Source: Clostridia bacterium (GTDB lineage: Bacteria > Bacillota > Clostridia > Christensenellales > Aristaeellaceae). Taken from it: 46,583 nucleotides of DNA. Below the pieces are notes generated by a model, which ran no database searches, had not been told where the DNA came from, and worked only from the letters and a program-made list of their open reading frames with translations. The stretch is taken from assembly GCA_017463245.1 (NCBI GenBank), contig JAFTPN010000027.1:1-46583 (forward strand), given 5' to 3'. The position numbers and the translations under genes were made by a program. Of this stretch, positions 22,048 through 31,889 are shown piece after piece. Every line of letters begins with the position of its first letter. Positions within the stretch are counted from its first letter, which is position 1.

Positions 22048-25000
22048 TCAGTCGTCCGTCTTGATCTTCGTCCAGTCCTGGGTGGCGCCCTGGCCGTATC
22101 CGGCGGGGTAAGCGCCCTCCTTCACCAGCACGAAGCCCAGGTCGGCGTTGCGGTTGGCCTTGTCGCTGGCCACCTGCACAGGGGTGGAAATGCCATCCTC
22201 ACCCAGCACGGAGGCGATCAGCGGGATATCCGTGCTCTGCTGGGTGGGCTTTACCTCCGCAGGAGCGGTGACCCGCAGGGTGTAGGTGGCGGGGTACACA
22301 TCCTGGAAGCGGTAGAAGCCGTACTGGTCAGAGACCGTTTCGGCCACCACTTCCTCGCCGCGCATCAGCTCGATCTTCACGCCGGGGATGCCGCCCTCGT
22401 CGGTGTCCTGGAGGCCGTTGGCGTTCTCGTCCAGCCACACCTTGTCGCCCAGGGAGCCGGGCAGCACCACGCCCACATCCATGTTCCGCTGGTCGCGGCT
22501 CATCAGCAGGGTGATCACACCGCTCTTAGCGCTGCGGGCGTCGCAGTCCACCATCACGCTGGCGCGGCTGCCGTCAGCAAGGCGCTCGTCGCCGGGTTCC
22601 ACCACCACGCGGCCTTCCGGCAGGGTCACCTGCAGGATGTACTCGCCGGGCATCAGGCCATCAAAGGCATAGTGACCCAGCTCATTGGAGGTCGTGCTCG
22701 CCAGCACATTGCCCGCGGCGTCGGTCAGGGTCATTTCAGCGCCGCTCTGGGCGGCATAGGCATCACCCATGTCCACCCACACATGGCCTGCGATGCTGGT
22801 GTGGCACACAATGCCCAGCATCAGGTCGGAGCGGGTCTCGTCCTCGGCCAGGGCGATGTCGTGCATCACCATCATGCCATTCTCATAGGTGAAGGTGGAT
22901 TCGCCCTTCTTGCCCTCGATGGCCGGGCCGTGCTGCAAGGTGTAGCTGCCGGGGATCAGCCCCTCGGCGGCAAAGCTGCCGTCCTCCCCAATGGCCACGG
23001 TGGCAAACACCTGACCATTGTGCTGGTCGATCACCGTCACGGTCTCGCCAGCGGGCTTGATCTCATCCTCGTCGTAGAGGCCGTCCAGGTTCTCGTCCAT
23101 CCAGGCGATACCCCGCAGGGCAGCAGGCATCACAGCGCCCAGCAGCTGGCCGTTCCAGCTGTCGCCCATGGCCAGGTTCAGGGTGATGCTCTGCGCGTTC
23201 ACGCCAGCCTTCAGCGGCAGCATCACATTGTCCGTGCGGGACAGCACATAGCCTTCGGGGCAAGCCACCTTCAGGGTGTAGGTATCAGGGTGCAGACCCT
23301 TGATGGCAAAGCTGCCATCGGCCTGGGTGGTCAGGGTCACGCTTTCGATGTCGCTGCGGCTGGGAACCAGCTCAAAGGTCATGCCAGGCAGGGCGGCCTC
23401 GCCCTCCTCCTGGGTGCCGCTGCCGTTGTGGTCGGCAAAGGCCACGCCGGTGATGCTGCCCAGCTTCAGTCCGCCGCACAGAGGGGCGTTCACTTCGTCG
23501 CCCACCTTGAAGTCGAACCACTCGCCCTGCCCCAGGTTGCCCACCGCAGCAATGGTATTGCCGCCGCTGGTCACCTTGGCAAAGGCACTCTCGCTGGGAA
23601 GTTCATATTGCAGGAAGTACCGGCCAGGCATCACCGCATCAAAGACGAACTTGCCGTCCTCGCCGATGGTGGCGGCGAAATGCTCGCCCTCTTCACTCAT
23701 CAGGCGCACCACCGTGCCGACAAAGCCCGCCTCGGTGCCGTCCTGTACGCCATTGTCGTTGGCGTCCGCAAACACGCTGCCCTGCACCGTGCCGGGGAGG
23801 ATCTGGCCAATGTCAATGCCCGTCATCTGCTGTCCCATAGCCACGGCAAATGGCTCGGTCTGACCCTTGCCGTCGCCGGTGTTGAGGAAGTAGTTCCCCT
23901 CGCCCAGCTTGGTGAAGGCATAGCCCGCCTTGGCTTCCAGTCGCATGGAATAGGTGCCGGGGTTCAGTCCTTCGAAGATGTACTTGCCCTTCACCGTGGT
24001 GCGATCCACCACCAGCTTCTCGCCGTTTTCATCCAGCAGCGCCACCAGCAGGCCGGAAACCACGTCCTCGCCCGCATCCTGGGTGCCGGAGAAATTGTCG
24101 TCCAGGTAAGCTACGCCGGTGATGGTGGCAGGCACTACCGCGCCCAGATACATGGTGGTCTTGGCGGCGGTGTCCACGGTGATATCCTTCACGGTGTCCT
24201 TGCGGCGACCGTTATTGTTCTCAAAGGGGTTGCCGCCCTCCGCCGTGCAGGTGAAGGCATAGCCCTCGGGGATGGTGGCGCTCACGCTGTAGGTGCCGTT
24301 GCGCAGCGCCCCAGCGCGGGCAATGCCATCTTCACCGGAGGTGGCGCGGTTCAGCGTGTTGCCGTTGGACTTGATCACCTGGATCTCCGCTCCGGCCAGG
24401 GGCGCTTCACCCTCATCGTAGAGGCCGTTGAAGTTGGCATCCAGGAAGCAGAAGGCCTCGATCTCGCCATCGCCCACCACGCCGATGTGGCGATTCTCGA
24501 ACACCTCACCCTCCTCCAGCTTGAAGGAGCGGGAGTCGCTGCGCTTGCCCTCGGTGGTGTAGTAGGAGCGGGCAGAGCCGCCGGTCTTGGAGTACTTGGT
24601 GAACATGGTGCCTTCCGGCGTGGTCACGGTCATCTTGTAATTGCCGGGCTTCACCTGGCTGATGTAATACTCGCCAGTTTCATCGGTGGTGTACTCATAC
24701 ACCAGGCCGTTGTTGACGCCCACCAGAGAAATGAACACACCCTCCTGGCCGGGTTCGTCGTCCTGCATGATGCCGTCGCCGTTCACATCATCCCAGGCCT
24801 TGCCGCTGACGCCGGAAAGCGTGGTGGAGCCGATGGCCACCGTGCGCTTCTCCCCTGCCGTCAGCTCCAGCACCGGGCTGAGCTGCACGTTGTCCAGGCT
24901 GTATTCCATGATGTTGCCGGAGGTGGGGTGATCCAGATCTCCCGTCTTGCTGAAGCCGCGCCCCAGGGGCAAGGTGACCCGCAGCTGATACTGCCCGGCG

Positions 25001-26481
25001 GGGATGCCCTCAAAGGTGGGTTCGGCCTTCTTGTCGGTGGCCACCACAGCAATGGGCGCATCGCTGCCCACAGGGATCAGCTCCAGCACCACATCCTGCA
25101 CAGCGCCGTCATAATTGTTGCGGGCGCCGTTGCTGTTGCGGTCGTTGTACACGCGCACATTCAGGCTGGCCGCCGCCTCATCCGCAGGCAGCTCCACCAG
25201 CATCACCGGCTCGCCCACCGGCACAGCCGTAGGTTCAGCAGTGGGTTCGACGGTAGGTTCAGGGGTAGGCTCCTCGGTAGGTTCGGGAGTGGGAATTTCA
25301 GTAGGTTCAGGCGTGGGCTCCTCGGTAGGAACTGCCGTAGGTTCGGGCGTGGGTTCCTCAGTAGGTTCAGGCGTAGGTTCCTCGGTGGGAGCTTCCGTAG
25401 GTTCGGGAGTGGGTTCCTCGGTAGGAACTGCCGTAGGTTCGGGCGTGGGCTCTTCAGTAGGAGCTTCCGTGGGTTCGGGAGTGGGTTCCTCGGTAGGAGC
25501 TTCCGTAGGTTCGGGCGTGGGTTCCTCGGTGGGAACTGCCGTGGGTTCGGGCGTGGGTTCCTCGGTAGGAGCTTCCGTAGGTTCGGGAGTGGGTTCCTCG
25601 GTAGGAACTGCCGTGGGTTCGGGAGTGGGTTCCTCGGTAGGAGCTTCCGTAGGTTCGGGCGTGGGTTCCTCAGTAGGAACTGCCGTAGGTTCGGGCGTGG
25701 GTTCCTCGGTGGGAACTGCCGTAGGTTCAGGCGTGGGTTCCTCGGTAGGAACTGCCGTGGGTTCGGGCGTGGGTTCCTCGGTGGGAACTGCCGTGGGTTC
25801 CTCCGTCGGCTCCGCCGTGGGCTCGGGCGTAAGCTCCACGGGCTCCAGGCTGTTGGCCAGGGCATAGGCTTCGTCCACCAGGATGATCTGCTCCGCCGCG
25901 CCACGATAAGCCGTCAGCATCAGCGCAAAGTCAGGCCAGACCGCCTCGCCCTTCTCGTGATGCACCGTGTACACCCCGGCAGGCAGGGCTTCCGGCAGGG
26001 CGTAGCTGCCATCGGCCTCGGTGATGAAGGTCAGCACCGCTTCCTCCAGGCTGTTGGTGAGGGTGAAGGTGTTTTCGCCCTTGGTCTGCAGGGTGAACAG
26101 ACCCGCATCGGCATAGGCCATCACCAGCGCAGAGTTCAGCCGGCCTGCAGTCACAGAGGCAGAATATCCGGTCTGCTGGATCAGATAGCCCTCGGGCATG
26201 GTGGCCATGTCCGGAACCAGCAGCACATTGGCGGTGCTGTCCAGCGTCATCATGCTGCTGCCCTTGCTGTCAGCCGTCACCCGGCCGATCTCCTGGCCGT
26301 TCTGCTGCACGCTGAAGGAGCCACTCAGCTTCTCCATGCGCCATTGACCGCCCTCCTGGGCGATCAAGCCCTGGAAGTTCACTTCCAGCGTCGTCCAGGC
26401 CGCCAGGGCGGTGGGCATCATGCTCATCAGGAGCATCATGCAGGCCAGCAGAGCCACGATCTTCTTGCAAACCATCTTCAT
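22048..26481 (-). CDS. giant secreted protein with nine SdrD B-like repeats and a Pro/Thr/Glu stalk
   Basis: 1477 aa from the ATG at 26481 (GGAGG upstream). Signal peptide at residues 1-35 ([20 protein letters not shown]). Residues 36-215: a domain without a clear family. About 217-420: a Pro/Thr/Glu stalk with 13 dodecapeptides of the form T(AV or EA)PTEEPTPEP. About 440-1460: nine ~95-aa Cna_B/SdrD B-like units, each with a variant of D.N.NG..D..E, GV.V.L and G.Y.F.GL.PG.Y. The DxNxNG loops probably bind calcium. No LPXTG and hydrophobic sorting tail is present; it ends WTKIKTDD. It is probably a secreted or wall-associated adhesin-like structure, held non-covalently or by an unknown means. 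Single-gene unit. Confidence 0.85.
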   Translation of the reverse strand: MKMVCKKIVALLACMMLLMSMMPTALAAWTTLEVNFQGLIAQEGGQWRMEKLSGSFSVQQNGQEIGRVTADSKGSSMMTLDSTANVLLVPDMATMPEGYLIQQTGYSASVTAGRLNSALVMAYADAGLFTLQTKGENTFTLTNSLEEAVLTFITEADGSYALPEALPAGVYTVHHEKGEAVWPDFALMLTAYRGAAEQIILVDEAYALANSLEPVELTPEPTAEPTEEPTAVPTEEPTPEPTAVPTEEPTPEPTAVPTEEPTPEPTAVPTEEPTPEPTEAPTEEPTPEPTAVPTEEPTPEPTEAPTEEPTPEPTAVPTEEPTPEPTEAPTEEPTPEPTEAPTEEPTPEPTAVPTEEPTPEPTEAPTEEPTPEPTEEPTPEPTAVPTEEPTPEPTEIPTPEPTEEPTPEPTVEPTAEPTAVPVGEPVMLVELPADEAAASLNVRVYNDRNSNGARNNYDGAVQDVVLELIPVGSDAPIAVVATDKKAEPTFEGIPAGQYQLRVTLPLGRGFSKTGDLDHPTSGNIMEYSLDNVQLSPVLELTAGEKRTVAIGSTTLSGVSGKAWDDVNGDGIMQDDEPGQEGVFISLVGVNNGLVYEYTTDETGEYYISQVKPGNYKMTVTTPEGTMFTKYSKTGGSARSYYTTEGKRSDSRSFKLEEGEVFENRHIGVVGDGEIEAFCFLDANFNGLYDEGEAPLAGAEIQVIKSNGNTLNRATSGEDGIARAGALRNGTYSVSATIPEGYAFTCTAEGGNPFENNNGRRKDTVKDITVDTAAKTTMYLGAVVPATITGVAYLDDNFSGTQDAGEDVVSGLLVALLDENGEKLVVDRTTVKGKYIFEGLNPGTYSMRLEAKAGYAFTKLGEGNYFLNTGDGKGQTEPFAVAMGQQMTGIDIGQILPGTVQGSVFADANDNGVQDGTEAGFVGTVVRLMSEEGEHFAATIGEDGKFVFDAVMPGRYFLQYELPSESAFAKVTSGGNTIAAVGNLGQGEWFDFKVGDEVNAPLCGGLKLGSITGVAFADHNGSGTQEEGEAALPGMTFELVPSRSDIESVTLTTQADGSFAIKGLHPDTYTLKVACPEGYVLSRTDNVMLPLKAGVNAQSITLNLAMGDSWNGQLLGAVMPAALRGIAWMDENLDGLYDEDEIKPAGETVTVIDQHNGQVFATVAIGEDGSFAAEGLIPGSYTLQHGPAIEGKKGESTFTYENGMMVMHDIALAEDETRSDLMLGIVCHTSIAGHVWVDMGDAYAAQSGAEMTLTDAAGNVLASTTSNELGHYAFDGLMPGEYILQVTLPEGRVVVEPGDERLADGSRASVMVDCDARSAKSGVITLLMSRDQRNMDVGVVLPGSLGDKVWLDENANGLQDTDEGGIPGVKIELMRGEEVVAETVSDQYGFYRFQDVYPATYTLRVTAPAEVKPTQQSTDIPLIASVLGEDGISTPVQVASDKANRNADLGFVLVKEGAYPAGYGQGATQDWTKIKTDD
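25256..25812 (-). repeat. 36-bp tandem repeats coding for Pro/Thr/Glu dodecapeptides
   Basis: Thirteen units of 36 bp with two alternating versions (coding [12 protein letters not shown] or [12 protein letters not shown]), plus shorter 24-bp derivatives. Units differ mainly at synonymous positions. Slippage or recombination here would lengthen or shorten the stalk in frame. Confidence 0.88.
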
Positions 26482-26565
26482 AAGCCGGATTCCTCCGTAT
26501 ACACCGGGCATAAGCGCCCGCTGTTATTTCAGGCATTGATTTCAATAGATAGAATACCAAATTAC

Positions 26566-26594
26566 ATGGTAAATCAACCGGGGCAGATTGTCAA
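26566..26594 (-). promoter_or_regulatory. promoter of the SdrD-like gene
   Basis: Minus strand TTGACA (26594-26589), 17-nt spacer, TACCAT (26571-26566). The leader is about 75 nt long. Confidence 0.55.
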
Positions 26595-26627
26595 CCTTTC
26601 CGGACGGCGCAAGCGAAGATTTACATA

Positions 26628-26662
26628 AAAAACACCGCTGCGCGTGACGCACAACGGTGCTG
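26628..26662 (-). terminator. terminator of the YcxB-like gene
   Basis: Minus strand CACCG ... CGGTG with paired inner bases (about 12 pairs in all), then TTTTTTATG, 4 nt after the stop at 26666. Confidence 0.75.
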
Positions 26663-26665
26663 GGA

Positions 26666-27193
26666 TTATCGGATAACCTTCATCTTCGGTGCCTTTTCGC
26701 ACAGGTGCGCCCGCAATTCGCCCCGCTCCTGCTCGGTCAGCTGATCCGTAAAGCACACGGTGTACTGCCCGGCCTTGGTCAGCAGGATGTACGCATGGTC
26801 GGCCACGGCCATGGTTTGCAGGTGCTCGTACTGGATGGTGCCGGAGCCGCCGGAGGTGTGGTTTTCGCTCCACACGCCCTCCGGGGTGCAGGCGGTGGTC
26901 ATCTCACACTTGCCCTCCGGATAGATCTCCTTAAAGCGCTTGATGGAGGTCTTGGCCGCGCTCCTGCGATACCACAGGGTGAAGGGGATGTAGGTCGCCC
27001 AGTAGGCCACCAGGATCCACATGAACGTCCAGCTCCTGAACCACAGGGCTTCCCCAACGCACAGCGCGGTGACCGCCGCGGCCAGGATCAGCCGCTTGCG
27101 GTTGAACCTGCCGGAGAGCATATACTTGGCATTCTCATGGAAGAACGCCTCGTCCAGCGTGCCGCTGGTCACAAAGCGGGCATCATCAGTCAT
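26666..27193 (-). CDS. YcxB-like membrane protein
   Basis: 175 aa. Start at 27193 (GAGGAAG upstream), overlapping the preceding gene by 8 nt. Two membrane segments close together (residues about 35-80: LILAAAVTALCVGEALWF, FMWILVAYWATYIPF). The C-terminal soluble part, with ENHTSGGSGTIQYEHLQTMA and YILLTKAGQYTVCFTDQLT, is the YcxB-like domain pattern, a PH-like fold of unknown function. Coupled to the CorC/HlyC-like gene. Confidence 0.75.
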   Translation of the reverse strand: MTDDARFVTSGTLDEAFFHENAKYMLSGRFNRKRLILAAAVTALCVGEALWFRSWTFMWILVAYWATYIPFTLWYRRSAAKTSIKRFKEIYPEGKCEMTTACTPEGVWSENHTSGGSGTIQYEHLQTMAVADHAYILLTKAGQYTVCFTDQLTEQERGELRAHLCEKAPKMKVIR

Positions 27194-28544
27194 GCTTATC
27201 TTCCTCTTCCCCATTCTCCGTCTGCTCATCCTCGGTGGGCAGCACGGTCACCAGGGCGCTTTCCACGCGGTGATCCTCGATCTTCTCCACCTGGATGTGC
27301 AGCCCATGGGCAATCACCTCAGGGGTGGAGCCGTCCTGCGGAATGGTGGTAAACTGGCTGAAGATCAGTCCGCCCAGGGTGTCGTATTCCTCCTCCAGGG
27401 GCAGGTCGATGTCCAGCGCCTCGGCCACGTCCTCCAGGGGAGCGGTGCCCGCCACGCGCCAGGTGCGATCCTCCACCAGCTGGATCTCGGCTTCCACCTT
27501 GTGGTCGGTCTCGTCGTAGATATTGCCCACGATCTCTTCCAGCAGATCCTCCATGGTCACAATGCCGCTCATGCCGCCGTATTCATCCACCACAATGGCC
27601 ATGTGGATGCGCTTCTTCTGCATATCGCGGAAGAGGGCGTCGGCCTGCACGGTCTCCGGCACAAAGTAAGCATCGCGGATCAGCTCACGGATGGGCTTGG
27701 GGGCGTCGGAAGCTGCATTGAGCAGGAAGCTGCGGGTGGAAAGCACACCCACAATATCGTCCATGTCCTCGTTGTACACCGGGAAGCGGCTCAAGCCGGA
27801 CTCCCGGATGGTTTTGAGGATGGTATCGTGGTCGTCCCCAACCCAGATGCTGAACACGTCGGTGCGGTGGGTCATCACGTCCTCGGCAGAGAGGTTGTTG
27901 AACTCGAAGATGTTCTCGATCATCTCCTTCTCAGCCTCTTCGATGGCGCCGGTCTCGCCGCCCATGTCCACCATCATGCGGATCTCTTCCTCGGTCACTT
28001 CCTCCTCCTCGGCGTTGGGATCAATGCCGATCAGGCGCAGCACGCCGTTGGTGCTCACGGACAGCAGCCATACAATGGGCTTGAACGCGCTGGAGCAGAA
28101 CCGCAGCACGCCGCAGGCCAGGCGAGCCATTTTGTCCGGGTGATGCATGGCGATGCGCTTGGGCACCAGTTCGCCAAACACCAGGGTGAAGTAGGACAGG
28201 ATCAGCGTGATGATCACCACGCAGATGCTGTTGAGCGTGGCCGCATCCAGCGGGATGAAGCTCTGCACAGCGCCCGCCAGGCGGGAGGCAAACTGATCCG
28301 CAGCGAATGCGGAACCCAGGAAGCCCGCCAGGGTGATGCACACCTGAATGGTGGAAAGGAACTTATTGGGCGATTCAGACAGTTTCAGCAGCTGCTCAGC
28401 CACCTTGTCGCCTTCTTCTGCATCGTGGCGCAGCTTGGCCTCGTTGACAGAAAGGACGGCAACCTCCGTGGCGGCAAACCAACCATTGACAAGAATCAGG
28501 ATCAGCTGAAGCAGCAAGGGACCTCCCCATGGGTCGGAAGACAA
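27186..28544 (-). CDS. CNNM/CorC (HlyC) family transporter-like protein
   Basis: 452 aa from a TTG start at 28544 (AAGGAG 7 nt upstream). N-terminal DUF21/CNNM membrane domain of about 180 residues with three to four passes ([55 protein letters not shown]). Then two CBS domains ([52 protein letters not shown]) and a CorC_HlyC C-terminal domain ([21 protein letters not shown]). Family members are implicated in Mg2+ or Co2+ efflux; despite the old hemolysin name there is no evidence of toxicity. The GTG at 28553 is a less likely start. Confidence 0.92.
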   Translation of the reverse strand: MSSDPWGGPLLLQLILILVNGWFAATEVAVLSVNEAKLRHDAEEGDKVAEQLLKLSESPNKFLSTIQVCITLAGFLGSAFAADQFASRLAGAVQSFIPLDAATLNSICVVIITLILSYFTLVFGELVPKRIAMHHPDKMARLACGVLRFCSSAFKPIVWLLSVSTNGVLRLIGIDPNAEEEEVTEEEIRMMVDMGGETGAIEEAEKEMIENIFEFNNLSAEDVMTHRTDVFSIWVGDDHDTILKTIRESGLSRFPVYNEDMDDIVGVLSTRSFLLNAASDAPKPIRELIRDAYFVPETVQADALFRDMQKKRIHMAIVVDEYGGMSGIVTMEDLLEEIVGNIYDETDHKVEAEIQLVEDRTWRVAGTAPLEDVAEALDIDLPLEEEYDTLGGLIFSQFTTIPQDGSTPEVIAHGLHIQVEKIEDHRVESALVTVLPTEDEQTENGEEEDKHD

Positions 28545-28602
28545 AGTGATCACTCCTTCAAAATATTGGTGGTATGGACGTGGATTCACCATACCAAACT
28601 AT

Positions 28603-28631
28603 ATTATAGCACGGCTTTCCACTATTTGCAA
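28603..28631 (-). promoter_or_regulatory. promoter of the CorC-like/YcxB-like pair
   Basis: Minus strand TTGCAA (28631-28626), 17-nt spacer, TATAAT (28608-28603). Confidence 0.8.
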
Positions 28632-28647
28632 TGTTTTCTTAATATAA

Positions 28648-28680
28648 TGAAAGAAGGGGGAGCCTTTCGGCCTCCCCTCC
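28648..28680 (-). terminator. terminator of the secreted protein gene at 28698
   Basis: Minus strand GGGGAGGCC, short loop, GGCTCCCC, then CTTCTTTCATT. The T-run is interrupted. Confidence 0.65.
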
Positions 28681-28697
28681 TTGCCTGTTGGGACAGA

Positions 28698-30197
28698 TTA
28701 TTCAGCCATCAGCAGGCTCAGCACGCTGGCGGGCAGGTTCTGCACCAGACCCATCAGGGTGTTCATCATGGCGTTCATCACATCGCCATTCACATACTCG
28801 GCGACCTCGTCCTCGGTCATGGCGCCGGGGCGGACAGCATCAGCGGTCACGATGGAATCCACGGCGGTGCCGCTCAGCTGTTCCACATTGATGGTGAACA
28901 GCTCTTCTTCCATGCCCAGGATGTACAGCGCCATCTCAGCCTCATACAGCACGCCGCCTTCGGCCAGCACCTCAGCCTCGGAGTCCATCTCGATCTTGAA
29001 GGAGACTTCCTCGCCGCTGTCGCTGTCGGTGATCACCACATCCACGGTCATGCTCTCGTCGGACTCGGTCTCGCCATAGTCCTTCTCCAGCAGCACGCTC
29101 ACGGTGACCACAGGCTCGCTCACGCCGTTCTCAACGCTGGCAATGCCCACATTGGTGGTGGTCAGTTCTTCGGTCTCCAGCACGTCCACGGTGATGGACA
29201 CGCCCTCGTCGTTGGTATCCTCAGCGCGGACAGTCACGGCGTAGGTCACGCCTGCGTCCACAGTGCGGCGGGCAAAGTCCATATCCACGGTGATGGTCTC
29301 TTCCTTGCCATCTTCGTCCTCAGCCTTCATGGTCATGGACATGACGCCATACACAGGCTCGCCAGCCTCGTCCAGGTAGATCTCCACGGGGATCTCGCCC
29401 TGGATCATGGAGCCGATCTGGTCAGCCAGCTCGGGCAGCTTGGCGATCATTTCCTCGGCAGAAACCTTCTCGCCGTTCATGGTCAGGTCAGCAGATTCCA
29501 GCGCCTGGGTGAACTGGGGAACGTTCTTCAGCACGTCGAAGATCACCTTGTACACCTTGGCCACATCTTCGCCGGTGAGCTTCATGGTGATCACGCTGGC
29601 AGCGGGGTCGCTGTTCTTGGGCTGCTGGGTCACTTCGCCCACAGTCACCTTCTGCATGATCTCCTCGACGGCAGCCAGCAGAGCAGCGGTGTCGATGCTC
29701 TCCAGGTCGATGGCTTCCACCTGGGTATTGACCTGAGCCTTGAGCTGTTCAATGGCCTGCTTCACCTCGACCACATCGTCTTCGGTGAACATGTCGGCAT
29801 CCACAGCCATCTTCAGCAGATGGTCGATGATCACGTCACCCTCGGTGGCGTTGAAGGCGATGGTGCCGCCCAGCAGGTTGGAGTTGATGTAGGTATCCTC
29901 GCCCTCGGTGGCCCAGGCCAGGGTCAGCACGTCCGTGCCGGAGAGCTGCACGGCGAAGTTGGTCTGGTTCTCCTGGGTATCGGTGGTGAAGCCCAGGGCG
30001 TCGATCACATCGTTAAAGATCTCAGCAGTCTCGGCGTCCAGGCCGGGAATGGTGCCGGAATCAAAGGTGATGGCGGTATGGACGGGCTGGCCAGCGGCAG
30101 CAGCGCCCTCGATCATCTCGGCAGGAGAAGCGGCCATACCCATCACAGGCAGCGCCAGCATCAGCAGAGCCAGCAGCATTGCAGTCAGTTTCTTCAT
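28698..30197 (-). CDS. secreted acidic protein of unknown function
   Basis: 499 aa. Signal peptide at residues 1-24 (MKKLTAMLLALLMLALPVMG), cleavage near AASPAE. The mature part is acidic, rich in Asp/Glu/Thr/Val, has no Cys, and looks like long stretches of beta strands and amphipathic helices without an obvious family. No membrane anchor or sorting motif. GGAGG before the ATG at 30197; a longer frame starts within the promoter and is rejected. Single-gene unit with its own promoter (30243-30271). Function cannot be inferred. Confidence 0.75.
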   Translation of the reverse strand: MKKLTAMLLALLMLALPVMGMAASPAEMIEGAAAAGQPVHTAITFDSGTIPGLDAETAEIFNDVIDALGFTTDTQENQTNFAVQLSGTDVLTLAWATEGEDTYINSNLLGGTIAFNATEGDVIIDHLLKMAVDADMFTEDDVVEVKQAIEQLKAQVNTQVEAIDLESIDTAALLAAVEEIMQKVTVGEVTQQPKNSDPAASVITMKLTGEDVAKVYKVIFDVLKNVPQFTQALESADLTMNGEKVSAEEMIAKLPELADQIGSMIQGEIPVEIYLDEAGEPVYGVMSMTMKAEDEDGKEETITVDMDFARRTVDAGVTYAVTVRAEDTNDEGVSITVDVLETEELTTTNVGIASVENGVSEPVVTVSVLLEKDYGETESDESMTVDVVITDSDSGEEVSFKIEMDSEAEVLAEGGVLYEAEMALYILGMEEELFTINVEQLSGTAVDSIVTADAVRPGAMTEDEVAEYVNGDVMNAMMNTLMGLVQNLPASVLSLLMAE

Positions 30198-30242
30198 TGG
30201 GTTCAACCTCCTAAATCGGTTTAGTCTTGCCATGACACCGTC

Positions 30243-30271
30243 ATTATACACAATGCAGGGAGATTTGTCAC
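30243..30271 (-). promoter_or_regulatory. promoter of the secreted protein gene
   Basis: Minus strand GTGACA (30271-30266), 17-nt spacer, TATAAT (30248-30243). Confidence 0.78.
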
Positions 30272-30360
30272 TAAATTGAACACAATTGATACAATTTTAC
30301 GTCTGAAAACCGCAGAATTTGGGTTCAAGCGCAAATTCAACCACGAATTGCGTGTAACGC

Positions 30361-30389
30361 TTCCAACATTGGAGAAAATGTGCTATAAT
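30361..30389 (+). promoter_or_regulatory. extended -10 promoter of the redox operon
   Basis: TGCTATAAT at 30381-30389 (extended TGn then TATAAT). The -35 position (TTCCAA, 30361-30366) is weak, so the extended -10 probably carries the activity. Confidence 0.68.
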
Positions 30390-30425
30390 GTACCCAACAG
30401 ATCCTCAAGAAGGAGGCAGATCCTT

Positions 30426-31889
30426 TTGTATAGTGAAATTCTCCTGATCGGCGCAGGCGTCACCGGCTGCGCCCTGGCGCGGGTGCTGAGCCGCTATGAT
30501 GTGCAGGTCACCGTGATCGACCGCGGTGCCGACGTGGCCGAGGGTGCATCCAAGGCCAACAGCGGCATCGTCCACGCAGGCTTCGACGCTCACCCCGGCA
30601 CCATGAAGGCCAAGCTGAACGTGGAAGGCGCCACCATGTACCCCGCCCTGTGCCAGGAACTGGGCGTTCCCTATGGGCAGCCCGGCGCGCTGGTCATCGG
30701 CTTTACCGAGGACGACCGCAAGACCATCGAAAACCTGGTGCAGCAGGGCATTGACAACGGTGTGCCCGGCGTGCGCCTCATCGAGCGGGACGAGATCCTG
30801 GCCATGGAGCCCAACACCAACCCGGAAGTGCTTTGCGCCCTGTACGCCCCCACCTCCGGCCTCACCAGCCCCTATGAGCTGACCTTCGCCCTGGCGGATC
30901 ACGCCGCCCTCAACGGCGTCACCTTCCGCATGAACGAAGAAGTCACCAAGGTATGGCAGGGCGAGGACGGCCTGTGGCATGTGCAGGCCACCAGCGGTGA
31001 ATTCACCTGCAAGGTGGTCATCAACTGCGCAGGCGTGGGCAGCGCTACCATCCATAATATGATGAGCGATGACAAGCGTGAGATCATCAACCGCCGCGGT
31101 CAGTATTATCTCATGGATCGCGTCACTCCCCTGCCCTTCACCATGACCATGTTCCAGTGCCCCACCAAGATGGGCAAGGGCGTGCTGGTGTCCCCCACGG
31201 TGCATGGCAACATCCTCCTGGGTCCCTCTGCCGAGGATATCCCCGACGGGCTGGACGTTTCCACCACCGCCGATGGCCTCCAGTTCGTGCTGGAAAAGAG
31301 CAAGCTGACCTGGCCTGCTGCCTCTCCCCGGGGTACCATCACCAATTTCTCCGGCATCCGCGCCCATGAGGCCAAGGGCGATTTCATCATCGGCGCCGTT
31401 TCCGGCCGCACCAATGCCTACGAGACCGTGGGCATCGAAAGTCCCGGCCTGTCTTCTGCCCCCGCCATTGCCGAAATGCTGGGCAAGCAGATCGCCGAAG
31501 AGCAGGGTCTGGCCAAGAAGACCGATTACAAGCCCGCCAAACCCCTGCCCAAGCCCTTCCACGCCATGAACAACGAGGAACGCGCCGCCGCCGTGGCTGC
31601 CGATCCCCTCTATGGCAAGCTGGTGTGCCGCTGCGAAGTGGTGACCGAGGCGGAGATCCGCGCCGCCATCCGTCGCCCCGTGGGCGCCACCACCATCGAC
31701 GGCGTGAAGCGCCGCACCCGCGCAGGCATGGGGCGCTGCCAGGGCGGCTTCTGCTCCCCCCGCGTGGCGGAGATCATCGCCGAGGAGCTGGGCATCCCCA
31801 TGACGGAAGTAACGAAATGCGGCGGTGCAAGCCGTCTGCTCACCGGTACCATTCAGGACGCGATGAAGGAGGGCTGCTGCCATGAGTAA
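30426..31889 (+). CDS. FAD-dependent glycerol-3-phosphate dehydrogenase-like oxidoreductase (GlpA type)
   Basis: 487 aa from a TTG start, AAGGAGG 8 nt upstream. Residues 5-20 form the FAD Rossmann site (LLIGAGVTGCALARVL). A DAO catalytic domain runs to about residue 365. The C terminus is a BFD-like [2Fe-2S] domain with Cys401, Cys403, Cys438 and Cys443 (VCRCEV ... GRCQGGFC). Such enzymes form complexes with a GlpB-like flavoprotein and a DUF1667 protein, both encoded next. Substrate may be glycerol 3-phosphate or another 2-hydroxy acid. The stop overlaps the next gene by 8 nt. A shorter ATG start would delete the FAD motif. Confidence 0.88.
   Translation: MYSEILLIGAGVTGCALARVLSRYDVQVTVIDRGADVAEGASKANSGIVHAGFDAHPGTMKAKLNVEGATMYPALCQELGVPYGQPGALVIGFTEDDRKTIENLVQQGIDNGVPGVRLIERDEILAMEPNTNPEVLCALYAPTSGLTSPYELTFALADHAALNGVTFRMNEEVTKVWQGEDGLWHVQATSGEFTCKVVINCAGVGSATIHNMMSDDKREIINRRGQYYLMDRVTPLPFTMTMFQCPTKMGKGVLVSPTVHGNILLGPSAEDIPDGLDVSTTADGLQFVLEKSKLTWPAASPRGTITNFSGIRAHEAKGDFIIGAVSGRTNAYETVGIESPGLSSAPAIAEMLGKQIAEEQGLAKKTDYKPAKPLPKPFHAMNNEERAAAVAADPLYGKLVCRCEVVTEAEIRAAIRRPVGATTIDGVKRRTRAGMGRCQGGFCSPRVAEIIAEELGIPMTEVTKCGGASRLLTGTIQDAMKEGCCHE

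Noticed and set aside
25256-25812. CRISPR-like array because of ~36-bp repetition
   Set aside because: There are no unique spacers; units are contiguous, in frame, and encode a Pro/Thr/Glu stalk.
22672-26628. A 1318-codon open frame on the plus strand, opposite the SdrD-like gene
   Set aside because: It is a GC-rich shadow of the repeats: low-complexity Arg/Gly/Phe runs opposite the Pro/Thr/Glu stalk, no ribosome binding site and no domain.
28544-28592. Longer N terminus for the CorC-like protein
   Set aside because: The extra 16 codons have no ribosome binding site before them and overlap the leader; the TTG at 28544 has AAGGAG 7 nt upstream.
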